The notes below the pieces were generated by a model that saw nothing but the letters and a program-made list of their open reading frames with translations, had not been told where the DNA came from and did not search any database. Shown here piece by piece: positions 52,012 to 61,228 of a stretch of 64,000 nt of DNA (positions within the stretch are counted from its first letter, which is position 1; each line of letters begins with the position of its first letter). The stretch is from assembly GCA_937862815.1 (NCBI GenBank), contig CALMED010000030.1:19353-83352 (forward strand), given 5' to 3'. The DNA is from an uncultured Chitinophagaceae bacterium (GTDB taxonomy: Bacteria > Bacteroidota > Bacteroidia > Chitinophagales > Chitinophagaceae). Position numbers and translations under genes: made by a program.

Positions 52012-53898
52012 ATGCCGGAAGAAAAGAAAAACCTGTTTGCCTACGATGAAGATTCCATCAAAACCCTCGACTGGCAGGAGCACATCCGGCTGCGCCCGGG
52101 CATGTACATCGGCAAGCTGGGTGATGGCAGCAGTGCCGATGACGGCATCTATGTGCTGCTGAAAGAGGTGATCGACAACTGCATTGATGAACACACCATG
52201 GGCTACGGCAAGCAGATTGAAGTATCCATCGAAAAAGGGGTGGTAACCGTGCGGGATTACGGCCGGGGCATTCCGCTGGGCAAGGTGGTGGATGTGGTGA
52301 GTAAAATCAATACCGGCGCCAAATACGACAGCCGGGTGTTTCAGAAAAGCGTGGGGCTGAACGGGGTGGGTACCAAAGCCGTTAACGCGCTGAGTAATTA
52401 CTTCAAGGTAACGGCCTTCCGCGAAGGGAAAGAAAAAACAGCGGAATTTGAAAAAGGCATCCTCGTCAAAGAACACAAGGAAACCAAAACGACGGAAAGT
52501 AACGGCACCCTGGTGACCTTTATACCGGATGATTCGGTATTTAAAAATTACCACTACATCCACGAATACCTCGACAACCAGTTCTGGAATTACTGTTACC
52601 TCAATGCCGGTCTCATCATCCAGTTCAACGGGAAGAAATACGTCTCCCGCAACGGACTGCTCGACCTGCTGCAGCGCAAGACCAATGCCGACGAGATCCG
52701 CTATCCCATCATCCACCTGAAAGGCGATGACATTGAAGTGGCCATCACCCACGAGAACCAGTACGGAGAAGAATATTATTCGTTTGTAAACGGACAGTTC
52801 ACCACGCAGGGGGGTACCCATCTCGCCGCCTTCCGGGAAGGCCTGGTGAAAACCATCCGGGAATTTTATAAGAAAGATTACGACGCGGCCGATATCCGCG
52901 GCAGTATCTGTGCCGCCATCAGCGTGCGGGTGCAGGAGCCGGTGTTTGAAAGCCAGACCAAAACCAAACTGGGCTCCACCGTGGTGTACGAGGGCGGTCC
53001 CAGCATGAAAAACTTTATTGGCGACTTCCTGGGTCGCGACCTTGACCTGTTCCTGCACAAAAATCCTTCGGTGGCCGAAGCGTTAAAGAAACGCATCGAG
53101 CAAAACGAAAAAGAACGCAGGGAACTGGCCGGCATCAAAAAGCTGGCCAACGAGCGGGCCAAAAAAGCCAACCTGCACAACAAGAAGCTCCGGGATTGCC
53201 GTTACCATTACAACGACGAGGCCACGGGTAAAGACAAGGATAAAATCCTCGAAAAGCAAAAGGAAAGCACCATTTTCATCACGGAAGGCGACAGCGCCAG
53301 CGGTTCCATCACCAAGGCAAGGAGCGTGGAAACACAGGCTGTTTTCAGCCTGCGGGGCAAACCACTCAATTGTTACGGACTCACTAAAAAAGTGGTGTAC
53401 GAAAACGAGGAATTCAACCTCTTGCAGCACGCGCTGAACATCGAAGACAGTTACGAGGATCTCCGGTATAACAATGTGGTGATTGCCACCGATGCCGACG
53501 TGGACGGCATGCACATCCGCCTGCTGCTGCTCACCTTCTTCCTGCAATTCTTCCCCGACCTGGTGAAAAACGGCCACGTGTACATCCTGGAAACACCGTT
53601 GTTCCGCGTACGTAACAAGCAGGAAACCATTTACTGCTATGATGAAGCTGAAAAGCAGGCCGCGGTGAAAAAGCTGGGCGGCAAACCCGAAATCACCCGC
53701 TTCAAAGGATTGGGAGAAATCAGCCCGGATGAATTCGCCCGTTTCATTGGTCCGGAAATGCGCAAAGAACCCGTAATGCTGCTGCCCGACACGCACATCC
53801 CGTTGCTGCTGGAGTACTACATGGGTAAGAATACGCCCGACCGGCAGGAGTTTATAATTAACCATCTTCGGGTGGAACTCGACAAAATTGACATGTAA
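52012..53898 (+). CDS. parE: DNA topoisomerase IV subunit B (ParE/GyrB type)
   Basis: This 628-residue type IIA topoisomerase ATPase subunit has a GHKL ATPase start with the catalytic Glu in [13 protein letters not shown] and an ATP lid near [14 protein letters not shown]. The Toprim domain has EGDSASGS and the metal-binding DADVDG. Length fits ParE (about 630); its partner subunit lies about 2 kb downstream. Likely role is chromosome decatenation. Assignment as ParE rather than GyrB rests on the partner's features and the length. Confidence 0.88.
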   Translation: MPEEKKNLFAYDEDSIKTLDWQEHIRLRPGMYIGKLGDGSSADDGIYVLLKEVIDNCIDEHTMGYGKQIEVSIEKGVVTVRDYGRGIPLGKVVDVVSKINTGAKYDSRVFQKSVGLNGVGTKAVNALSNYFKVTAFREGKEKTAEFEKGILVKEHKETKTTESNGTLVTFIPDDSVFKNYHYIHEYLDNQFWNYCYLNAGLIIQFNGKKYVSRNGLLDLLQRKTNADEIRYPIIHLKGDDIEVAITHENQYGEEYYSFVNGQFTTQGGTHLAAFREGLVKTIREFYKKDYDAADIRGSICAAISVRVQEPVFESQTKTKLGSTVVYEGGPSMKNFIGDFLGRDLDLFLHKNPSVAEALKKRIEQNEKERRELAGIKKLANERAKKANLHNKKLRDCRYHYNDEATGKDKDKILEKQKESTIFITEGDSASGSITKARSVETQAVFSLRGKPLNCYGLTKKVVYENEEFNLLQHALNIEDSYEDLRYNNVVIATDADVDGMHIRLLLLTFFLQFFPDLVKNGHVYILETPLFRVRNKQETIYCYDEAEKQAAVKKLGGKPEITRFKGLGEISPDEFARFIGPEMRKEPVMLLPDTHIPLLLEYYMGKNTPDRQEFIINHLRVELDKIDM

Positions 53899-53911
53899 AT
53901 CGTATCCGGCC

Positions 53912-54706
53912 ATGTTTCAATTTCATACAAACAGAGACGCCTACCATGATTTATTGTACAGGAATGCCCGGAATCATATTCTCCCGTATATAAATCAACA
54001 CCTGCAAACAGGACCCGAAACCCGGGTGCTGGAGATCGGCAGCGGTGACGGAGGTAACCTTCCCGCATTCCTGGAGTGCGGTGCTGTTGTGATGGCTGTT
54101 GAACCGGATGAACAACTCGTTGCTTTTACCCTGTCTAAATTGCAGGCATACGTACATACAGGAAAGCTGCAAGTTGTGGCGAAAGATTTTGAAGCAGCGC
54201 AAAGGGAGCATGAACTTACAGAAAAGTTTGATCTCATCTTTATGAAAGATGTGGTGGAGCACCTGCATCAACCGGAGAGTCATTTTTTACACATGAAGGA
54301 ACTGCTGCGTCCGGACGGAATGATTTTCCTTGCTTTCCCGGCCTGGCAGATGCCGTTTGGGGGGCACCAGCAACTCTGCAAGGGAAGATGGATGAGCAGA
54401 TTACCGTGGTACCATTTGCTGCCCGCGAGCTGGTACCGTACGCTGCTTTCATGGGCCGGAGAGCCTGCAGACGTCTTGATGGAAATACGTGAAACCCGTT
54501 TAACGATTGAACGGTTTGAGAACATGGTCAAGGCCGCCGGTTTTGATATTTGTGAACGGCTATTGTGGTTGGTCAACCCGGTGTACGAGGCAAAGTTTGG
54601 CTGGAAACCCCGCCGTCTATGGGGATGGCTTTCCCGTCTTCCCTGGATCCGGAATTTTTTAACTTCCTGTGCATATTACATGCTGCGGCCGGCTCACCCC
54701 CGTTAA
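53912..54706 (+). CDS. Class I SAM-dependent methyltransferase
   Basis: This 264-residue methyltransferase has motif I VLEIGSGDGGNLPAFLECGA, the acidic ribose contact VMAVEPDE and motif IV FDLIFMKDVVEHLHQPESH (Methyltransf_11 type). The C-terminal 90 residues, with WMSRLPWYHLLPASWYRTLLSW and a second basic aromatic segment, may contact membrane or a lipid substrate. It starts 13 bases after parE stops; ATG 53912 is preferred over a TTG inside parE. Substrate unknown. Codon use seems less GC-biased than the flanking genes. Confidence 0.75.
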   Translation: MFQFHTNRDAYHDLLYRNARNHILPYINQHLQTGPETRVLEIGSGDGGNLPAFLECGAVVMAVEPDEQLVAFTLSKLQAYVHTGKLQVVAKDFEAAQREHELTEKFDLIFMKDVVEHLHQPESHFLHMKELLRPDGMIFLAFPAWQMPFGGHQQLCKGRWMSRLPWYHLLPASWYRTLLSWAGEPADVLMEIRETRLTIERFENMVKAAGFDICERLLWLVNPVYEAKFGWKPRRLWGWLSRLPWIRNFLTSCAYYMLRPAHPR

Positions 54707-54738
54707 GCTTGATTGCACAGCGTCAACAAACCTGAAAG

Positions 54739-55575
54739 ATGATACATGTAGTTTTTAATGAAGCCGATGTGCCTGTATTACAGCAGGCCATGGAGCTGGA
54801 CGAAACCCTGCGGGGAGATGTGTTGCTGATACGCGACGATTACGCGGCAGGACCCGTAAAGGATTGTTACACCGAAGCCGGCCGGGAAGCGCGCCGCAAC
54901 TGGTGGAAGAGCGTTCTGAGCGGCGGCGATTACGAAAGCAAAGCCGGCCAGGAAGAAGTGAACGATCCGGCGGTGGTGGAGCAAATCGTGCAGCACCTGG
55001 GCGCTGATAGCGAAGCGCAGCTCTGGATCTGGGCAGCCCAGAACAAACACGACGTATGCGGTTATTACTGGCTGATGAGTCAGTTGAAAGATTTCCAGGG
55101 CCAGGTGTATATCCTTTATCTCAACAACCTGCCCTTCCTCAATGAAAAAGGGCAGTTGTTTTACCCCGTCTGGATCAGCAGCATCCAGCCGAAGGAGATG
55201 CTCAAGGCCAAAAAGCTGTCCAGGCAAATCACCCCCAGCGAATTTGAAGTGGATCCCGATGAATGGACCCGTCTCTGCAATGAAGAGAAAATGGTGCGCC
55301 TGCTGGAAGGAGGGAAGAAACTCATCCAGAAGGACGAGACGTTTTACGACAGCGAGCTGAAAAGTTTTATCACCGGCGACTGGCAGAAAGCGGGTAAGAT
55401 CATCCACCAGTTCCAGCACAAAGCCAAACACAGCACCGGCGATGCCTTCCTTTTGTGGCGGCTGAAAACACTGCTGGCAACCGATCTGTACGATGTGCAG
55501 GGTGAAGTACGCAACATGAAGGATTTTGAAGTGAAGAAAAAGTCGGGCCAGTTATTTGAAACGGCTGAAGAATGA
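54739..55575 (+). CDS. DUF1835/DUF3658 domain protein
   Basis: This 278-residue protein has an N-terminal DUF1835 domain (IHVVFNEADVPVLQQAMEL, LLIRDDYAAGPVKD, WIWAAQNKHDVCGYYWLMSQL). A C-terminal part resembles DUF3658 (about 170-250, LLEGGKKLIQKDETFYDSELKSFI). Function is not established. Its stop overlaps the next start (ATGA at 55572), which in turn is coupled to parC. Confidence 0.78.
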   Translation: MIHVVFNEADVPVLQQAMELDETLRGDVLLIRDDYAAGPVKDCYTEAGREARRNWWKSVLSGGDYESKAGQEEVNDPAVVEQIVQHLGADSEAQLWIWAAQNKHDVCGYYWLMSQLKDFQGQVYILYLNNLPFLNEKGQLFYPVWISSIQPKEMLKAKKLSRQITPSEFEVDPDEWTRLCNEEKMVRLLEGGKKLIQKDETFYDSELKSFITGDWQKAGKIIHQFQHKAKHSTGDAFLLWRLKTLLATDLYDVQGEVRNMKDFEVKKKSGQLFETAEE

Positions 55576-55934
55576 AGCTATTACTGAAAGCAGAGGAAGC
55601 GTTCATGCTGGCAGCGGCCGTTTATGTCCTCTGGTATTATCTGCAGGTGCCCGGCTGGGTGTATGGGCTGCTGTTGCTGGGCCCGGATATCAGCATGCTG
55701 GGTTACCTGGCCGGCAACCGTGTGGGGGCCTGGACCTATAATCTGTTTCATCACAAGGCCGTGGCCCTGTGTATGATATTTGCGGGTCTCCTGTTGCACC
55801 ATGCAGAGCTGCAGATAACCGGGCTGGTGATGTTTGGACACACATCCATGGACCGGATTTTTGGATTTGGATTGAAATATGAAAAAGGATTCGGTTACAC
55901 CCACCTGGGAACAACCGCTAAACAAAATGTATGA
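55572..55934 (+). CDS. DUF4260-family small membrane protein
   Basis: This 120-residue protein has about four helices. Family features are LLGPDISMLGYLAGNRVGA, YNLFHHKAVAL and FGHTSMDRIFGFGLKYEKGF, with conserved His and Asp residues at membrane borders. Function unknown. It overlaps both neighbours by four bases (ATGA at 55572 and at 55931), so translation of DUF1835, DUF4260 and parC appears linked. Confidence 0.78.
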   Translation: MKLLLKAEEAFMLAAAVYVLWYYLQVPGWVYGLLLLGPDISMLGYLAGNRVGAWTYNLFHHKAVALCMIFAGLLLHHAELQITGLVMFGHTSMDRIFGFGLKYEKGFGYTHLGTTAKQNV

Positions 55935-58444
55935 GTACAGGCAAGAAGAAAGAGAACCTGTTTGAGCAGGAGGGGGGTATCCAGGGACAGTACAAAAGCT
56001 GGTTCCTCGACTATGCGTCCTATGTCATCCTGGAGCGGGCCGTACCCGCCATTGAGGACGGCATGAAACCCGTGCAGCGGCGCATCCTGCATGCCATGAA
56101 GGAGATGGACGATGGCCGTTACAACAAAGTGGCCAACATCATCGGGCAGGCGATGCAGTATCACCCACACGGGGATGCCAGCATCGGCGATGCCCTGGTG
56201 AACCTGGGGCAGAAAGACCTGCTCATCGACACCCAGGGTAACTGGGGTGATGTACGCACGGGTGACGACGCGGCCGCCGCCCGCTACATTGAAGCACGCC
56301 TTTCGAAGTTTGCCCTGGACGTAGCCTTCAACGCCAAGACCACCGAGTGGCAACTGAGTTACGACGGCCGGAAAAACGAACCGGTGACCCTGCCGGTGAA
56401 ATTCCCGCTGCTGCTGGCACAGGGAGCAGACGGCATTGCCGTAGGCCTTTCCACTAAAATACTGCCGCACAATTTCTGCGAACTCATTGAAGCCTCCATC
56501 AAACACCTCCGTGGCAAACGCTTTGAGCTGATGCCGGATTTCCAGACCGGCGGCATGGTGGATACCAGTAATTACAACGACGGCAAGCGGGGTGGTAAGA
56601 TCCGGGTCCGGGCGCACATTGAAGAACTGGATAAAAAAACCCTGCTCATCAAAGATGTGCCTTACGGTGTAACCACCACCCAGCTGATGGAAAGCATAGT
56701 TAAGGCCAACGACCAGGGGAAGATCAAAATCAGGAAGGTAACAGACAACACCGCCGCGGAAGTTGAAATACAGGTGGATCTGGCACCAGGCATCTCACCC
56801 GACATCGTCATTGATGCGCTGTATGCCTTTACCGATTGTGAAGTTTCCATCTCGCCCAATGCCTGCGTCATCGCCGGGCAAAAACCGCAGTTCATGGGTG
56901 TAAGTGAACTGCTGAAGTATTCCACCGACCAGACCCGCGAACTGTTGCGGAGGGAACTGGAGATCAAACTGGCGGAATTGCAGGAAAAATGGCACTATAC
57001 CTCGCTCGAGAAAATATTCTTCGAAGAAAAGATCTACAAAGAACTGGAGAAAAAACACGAAACCTGGGAAACGGTACTGGAAGCCATTGCCACTGCATTT
57101 GCGCCTTTCCGCAAGCAGCTGCGGCGCGACATCACCCGGGACGATGTGGTGAAGCTGACGGAGAAACCGGTACGCCGTATTTACAAGCTGGACATTGAAG
57201 AACTGAACGAACAGATCCGGGGTCTGGAAAACGAAATCCTGCAGGTACAGCACGACCTCGACCACATCGTGGATTTTGCGGTGGCTTATTTTGAGCACCT
57301 GCTCAAGAAATACGGAAAGGGCCGGGAACGGAAAACGGAAATCAAACTTTTTGAAAACATACAGGTAAAACAGGTGGCCATTGCCAACACCAAACTGTAT
57401 GTAAACCGGGAAGACGGCTTCATCGGCACCGGCATCAAAAAAGATGAATACCTGTTCGACTGTTCCGACCTGGACGATATCATTGTTTTTACAAAACGCG
57501 GCCTCATGAAAGTGGTGCGGGTAGGTGAGAAGGTGTACATCGGCAAGGACATCATTCACGTGGCGGTATTCCAGAAAAACGACGACCGCACCACCTACAA
57601 CATGATTTACCTCGATGGGCAAAGCGGTGTCAGCTATGCCAAACGCTTCAACGTAACCGGCATCACCCGCGACAAGGAATATGATCTCACCCGCGGCACT
57701 GATAAAAGTAAGGTGCACTACTTCACTGTTAATCCCAACGGAGAAGCAGAGGTGGTGAAAATAGTACTCAGTCCCAGCTGCAGCGCCCGGAACAAGGAGC
57801 TCGACTTTTACTTTGAAGAAATGGACATCAAGGGCCGTGGCAGCATGGGCAACCAGGTAACCAAGTACCCCATCAAAACCGTAAAGCTCAAAGAAAAAGG
57901 ACGCAGTACATTAAGCGGACGGCGCCTCTGGTTCGACGACCAGTTTGGCCGGATCAACACCGAAGAGAAAGGAGCCCTGCTGGGCAGCTTTCAGCCGGAA
58001 GACCGCCTGCTGGTTGTTTACCGCGATGGCAACTACGAGATCACCGACCAGGAACTTACCCAGAAATTCGACCCGGAACAGGTGCTGCTGATGGAGTTGT
58101 TCAATCCCGATAAAATCATTACGGCGGTGTACCTCGACAACGACAAGCTGCAATTCAATGTGAAGCGGTTCAAAATTGAAACCACCACCTTGCGCAACCG
58201 CTTTTTCTTTATCAAGGAAGGAAAGGGCAATTACGTGGAAGCCGTGACCACCGATGCGGAACCGGTGCTGGCCATGCAAAGCGGTAAAGGATCCCAGGTG
58301 CGGAAAGCGAAGATTAAACTGGCCAAAGTGGCCGAAGTGATGGGATGGAAAGCCGTGGGGGCCAAACTCACCGATTTCAGCAAAAGCATTGAAATGGAAT
58401 GGGTAAGGGAAGAAGAATCACCGCAACAGGAGCTTTTCGGCTGA
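55931..58444 (+). CDS. parC: DNA topoisomerase IV subunit A (ParC/GyrA type)
   Basis: This 837-residue breakage-reunion subunit has its active-site tyrosine at Tyr119 in AAAARYIE. The helix ahead reads HPHGDASIGD: position 83 is Ala where E. coli GyrA has Ser83, while Asp87 is kept. The C-terminal domain (about 500-830) has degenerate pinwheel repeats (KYPIKTVKLKEKGRSTLSG, FDDQFGRINTEEKG) but no clear GyrA-box, favouring ParC. The start overlaps DUF4260 by four bases. Confidence 0.87.
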   Translation: MSTGKKKENLFEQEGGIQGQYKSWFLDYASYVILERAVPAIEDGMKPVQRRILHAMKEMDDGRYNKVANIIGQAMQYHPHGDASIGDALVNLGQKDLLIDTQGNWGDVRTGDDAAAARYIEARLSKFALDVAFNAKTTEWQLSYDGRKNEPVTLPVKFPLLLAQGADGIAVGLSTKILPHNFCELIEASIKHLRGKRFELMPDFQTGGMVDTSNYNDGKRGGKIRVRAHIEELDKKTLLIKDVPYGVTTTQLMESIVKANDQGKIKIRKVTDNTAAEVEIQVDLAPGISPDIVIDALYAFTDCEVSISPNACVIAGQKPQFMGVSELLKYSTDQTRELLRRELEIKLAELQEKWHYTSLEKIFFEEKIYKELEKKHETWETVLEAIATAFAPFRKQLRRDITRDDVVKLTEKPVRRIYKLDIEELNEQIRGLENEILQVQHDLDHIVDFAVAYFEHLLKKYGKGRERKTEIKLFENIQVKQVAIANTKLYVNREDGFIGTGIKKDEYLFDCSDLDDIIVFTKRGLMKVVRVGEKVYIGKDIIHVAVFQKNDDRTTYNMIYLDGQSGVSYAKRFNVTGITRDKEYDLTRGTDKSKVHYFTVNPNGEAEVVKIVLSPSCSARNKELDFYFEEMDIKGRGSMGNQVTKYPIKTVKLKEKGRSTLSGRRLWFDDQFGRINTEEKGALLGSFQPEDRLLVVYRDGNYEITDQELTQKFDPEQVLLMELFNPDKIITAVYLDNDKLQFNVKRFKIETTTLRNRFFFIKEGKGNYVEAVTTDAEPVLAMQSGKGSQVRKAKIKLAKVAEVMGWKAVGAKLTDFSKSIEMEWVREEESPQQELFG

Positions 58445-58466
58445 TCATACGCTTCGGCATATTCAA

Positions 58467-58590
58467 CATGGAGCCACAGGGAACGCGGAGCAAACGGGGT
58501 GTGAGTGATAGAAAAATACATCCGTGTTACTCCTCTGCTCAGTGTCTCCGTGTTGTCGTTTTCATTGACAGCTTTCACAAAGAGCCGCGG
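58467..58590. repeat. Dispersed inverted repeat, copy 2
   Basis: The reverse complement of 58520-58554 (AACACGGAG at its start, then CTGAGCAGAGGAGTAACACGGAT) matches copy 1 at 40377-40410 closely, allowing small indels. A second half GGAACGCGGAGC lies inverted at 58479-58490. The copy sits between the convergent parC and smpB genes. No gene lies in this gap, and no clear terminator was seen. Confidence 0.5.
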
Positions 58591-58636
58591 TGAGCAATGG
58601 ACCCGGCAGAACAAAACCGCATGATGCCAATACCTG

Positions 58637-59077
58637 TTACCGGACGAATTTTTTCATCTCCCGTTCCACATCACGGGCTTTAATGGTTTCCCGTTTATCG
58701 TGCAGTTTTTTACCGCGGCCCAGTCCGATTTCCATTTTGGCCAGGTTTTTCTCGTTGAAAAAAATGCGCAGGGGAACAATCGTAAATCCCTTTTCCCGCA
58801 TTTTGGTTTCCCATTTTTTCAGTTCCCGCTTGTTGAGGAGCAGCTTGCGGTCGTGCACCGCCATATGATTGTTGGTGGTACCCAGCCGGTATTCGGCAAT
58901 GTGCAGGCCCTTGATCCAGAGCTCACCCTTGTGAAAAAAGCAATAAGCATCGGCAAAACTCACTTTGCCCTCCCGGATGGATTTCACCTCTGTGCCGGCC
59001 AACACCATGCCTGCCACCAGTTTATCTTCAATGTGGTACTCGTAAAAGGCAGACCGGTTCTTTAAATCCATGGGCAT
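58637..59077 (-). CDS. smpB: SsrA-binding protein SmpB
   Basis: This 146-residue partner of tmRNA in ribosome rescue has the OB-fold core with AGMVLAGTEVKSIREGKVSFADAYC and LLLNKRELKKWETKMREKGFTIVPL, and a basic C-terminus ETIKARDVEREMKKF. ATGs at 59077 and 59071 are possible. The first begins directly after the T-run of the accD terminator, so the leader is essentially the terminator hairpin. The tmRNA gene is not in this window. Confidence 0.92.
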   Translation of the reverse strand: MPMDLKNRSAFYEYHIEDKLVAGMVLAGTEVKSIREGKVSFADAYCFFHKGELWIKGLHIAEYRLGTTNNHMAVHDRKLLLNKRELKKWETKMREKGFTIVPLRIFFNEKNLAKMEIGLGRGKKLHDKRETIKARDVEREMKKFVR

Positions 59078-59114
59078 AAAAAAAGTCCATAGAAGCGTAC
59101 AGCTTGTATGGACT
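59078..59114 (-). terminator. accD terminator abutting the smpB start
   Basis: On the minus strand AGTCCATA (59107-59114) pairs with TATGGACT (59084-59091) around a 15-base loop, then six T run straight into the smpB ATG (59075-59077). It lies 20 bases after the accD stop. Confidence 0.75.
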
Positions 59115-59134
59115 GTAAAGGTAAGCAGGTTGCT

Positions 59135-60052
59135 TTAGTTCCTGAAAAGTGCCAGTATCTGTCCGAATTTCTGTTTCATTTCCTTCCGGTCAATGATGAG
59201 GTCAAGAAAGCCGTGCTCCAGCAGGAATTCACTGCGCTGGAATCCTTCGGGCAGATCGCGTTTGATGGTTTCCTTAATCACCCGGGGTCCGGCAAAGCCA
59301 ATGAGGGCGCCGGGTTCGCCGATGTTGAGATCGCCCAGCATGCCAAAGGAGGCCGTTACCCCGCCAAAAGTGGGATCGGTGAGCAACGTGATATAAGGGA
59401 TGCGGGCATCGGTGAGCTGCGACAATTTACCGCTGATCTTGGCCAGCTGCATGAGTGAGAAGGCACTCTCCATCATACGGGCTCCGCCCGATTTGCAGAT
59501 CATGATCATGGGCAGGTTGCGTTCGAGGCAGAAGTCGGCCGCACGGGCGATTTTTTCACCCATCACGCTGCCCAGGGAGCCGCCGATGAAGTCGAAGTCC
59601 ATGCAGCAGATCACCACTTCCTGGCCGGCCACTTTACCAGTGGCCACGCGGATGGAATCGTGCAGATCGGTTTTCTTCCAGATTTCTTCCAGGCGTTTGC
59701 CATAGGGCTTCAGGTCGGTGAAGCCGAGGAAGTCTTTGGAACGGATGTTGTCGAACAGTTCACAGTACTCATCACCGTCGAACAGGATGTCGTAGTACTC
59801 GCTGCTGCCGATCCGGTGGTGATAATTGCATTGGGGACAAACATGGTTGTTCTCTGCCAGCTCGGAAGTGGTGCAGGTAAACTTACATTCCGGGCACTTG
59901 GCCCACAGGCCTTCCTGAATCTCTTTCTTTTCGGAAGTCTTCGTCAGGATGCCTTTGTGCACCCGCTTAAACCAGGAGGAGCGGGATACGTCCGACTCGG
60001 GCAGATCGTCGCCCGTGAGGTTCTTTTCGATATCTTCTTCTTTACGCGCCAT
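59135..60052 (-). CDS. accD: Acetyl-CoA carboxylase carboxyltransferase subunit beta
   Basis: This 305-residue AccD has the N-terminal zinc ribbon with Cys53, Cys56, Cys72 and Cys75 (CPEC...CPQC). The carboxyltransferase crotonase fold is marked by FDFIGGSLGSVMGEKI, GGARMMES and LTDPTFGGVTASFGMLGD. It transfers CO2 from carboxybiotin to acetyl-CoA with AccA, the first step of fatty-acid synthesis. accA is not in the window. It lies 28 bases after fba on the same strand. Confidence 0.94.
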   Translation of the reverse strand: MARKEEDIEKNLTGDDLPESDVSRSSWFKRVHKGILTKTSEKKEIQEGLWAKCPECKFTCTTSELAENNHVCPQCNYHHRIGSSEYYDILFDGDEYCELFDNIRSKDFLGFTDLKPYGKRLEEIWKKTDLHDSIRVATGKVAGQEVVICCMDFDFIGGSLGSVMGEKIARAADFCLERNLPMIMICKSGGARMMESAFSLMQLAKISGKLSQLTDARIPYITLLTDPTFGGVTASFGMLGDLNIGEPGALIGFAGPRVIKETIKRDLPEGFQRSEFLLEHGFLDLIIDRKEMKQKFGQILALFRN

Positions 60053-60080
60053 GTACTGCCTGTTATTCGTTCAAAGATGA

Positions 60081-61148
60081 TTACGCATTCCGGTTGATGC
60101 AGTTCAGGTCTTCAAAGGCTTCTGTGAGGCGTTTGATGAAGCTCTCTTCACCTTTGCGCAACCATACCCGGGGATCGTAGTATTTCTTGTTGGGACTGTC
60201 GGGACCTTCGGGGTTACCGAGTTGTCCCTGCAGATAGCCTTCATTCTTTTTGTAGTTGTTGAGAATGCCTTCCCAGAACGCCCATTGCAGGTCGGTGTCA
60301 ATGTTCATTTTAATGGCGCCGTAGCCAATGGCTTCGCGGATCTGGTGCTGGGGTGAACCGCTGCCGCCGTGAAACACGAAGTACACCGGTTTGGGACCTG
60401 TGCCGAGATGCTTCTCAATGTACACCTGGCTGTTGTGCAGAATTTCGGGACGCAGTTCCACGTTGCCGGGTTTGTAAACACCGTGCACGTTGCCAAAAGC
60501 GGCCGCAACGGTAAACAGTTTACCCACTTTGCCCAGTTCAGTGTAGGCATAGGCCACGTGCTCGGGCTGTGTATACAGTTTGTCATTTTCCACGTCGCTG
60601 TTATCCACGCCGTCTTCTTCACCGCCGGTAACACCCAGCTCAATTTCAATGCCCATTCCCAGCGGCTGCATGCGCTTGAAAAACTCCACCGAAGTGTGGA
60701 TGTTTTCCTCGATGGGCTCTTCACTTAGGTCGAGCATGTGGGAACTGAAGAGCGGCTGACCTTTTTCTTTTTTATAAACTTCGCCGGCATCAATGAGACC
60801 GCTGATCCAGGGCAACCATTTCTTGGCCGCGTGGTCGGTATGCAGCACTACCGGAACCCCGTAGAACTTAGCTACGTTGTGGATGTGCAGGGCACCGGAG
60901 ATGGCGCCGCTGATGTTAGCCTGCAACTGATCGTTGGGCATGCCCTTGCCGGCGATGAACTGTGCGCCGCCATTGGAAAACTGGATGATAACGGGTGAGT
61001 TGACTTTGGCAGCTGTTTCCAGCGTGGCATTTATGGAGTTGGTGCCGATGGTATTTACGGCAGGTAAGGCAAACTGGTTTTCTTTGGCATCCTGCAGCAG
61101 GGCTTCCAGTTCTTCTCCAAACAGGACGCCCGCACGGTACTTACTCAT
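60081..61148 (-). CDS. fba: Class II fructose-bisphosphate aldolase
   Basis: This 355-residue zinc-dependent aldolase splits fructose-1,6-bisphosphate in glycolysis and acts in reverse in gluconeogenesis. VVLHTDHAAK carries the catalytic Asp and a zinc His; the GGEEDGVDN loop is typical of the long FbaA subtype; VFHGGSGSP binds phosphate; KMNIDTDLQWA is the Schiff-base-equivalent region. ATG 61148 matches family starts; the longer frame adds 28 unrelated residues. It precedes accD. Confidence 0.93.
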   Translation of the reverse strand: MSKYRAGVLFGEELEALLQDAKENQFALPAVNTIGTNSINATLETAAKVNSPVIIQFSNGGAQFIAGKGMPNDQLQANISGAISGALHIHNVAKFYGVPVVLHTDHAAKKWLPWISGLIDAGEVYKKEKGQPLFSSHMLDLSEEPIEENIHTSVEFFKRMQPLGMGIEIELGVTGGEEDGVDNSDVENDKLYTQPEHVAYAYTELGKVGKLFTVAAAFGNVHGVYKPGNVELRPEILHNSQVYIEKHLGTGPKPVYFVFHGGSGSPQHQIREAIGYGAIKMNIDTDLQWAFWEGILNNYKKNEGYLQGQLGNPEGPDSPNKKYYDPRVWLRKGEESFIKRLTEAFEDLNCINRNA

Positions 61149-61228
61149 GGTGTGTGTTTTAAACGTTAAACGATGTTTCGGAGCCGCTAAGATAGTTAAA
61201 TCCGCCTGAACAGCCGCGAACGCGGCCC

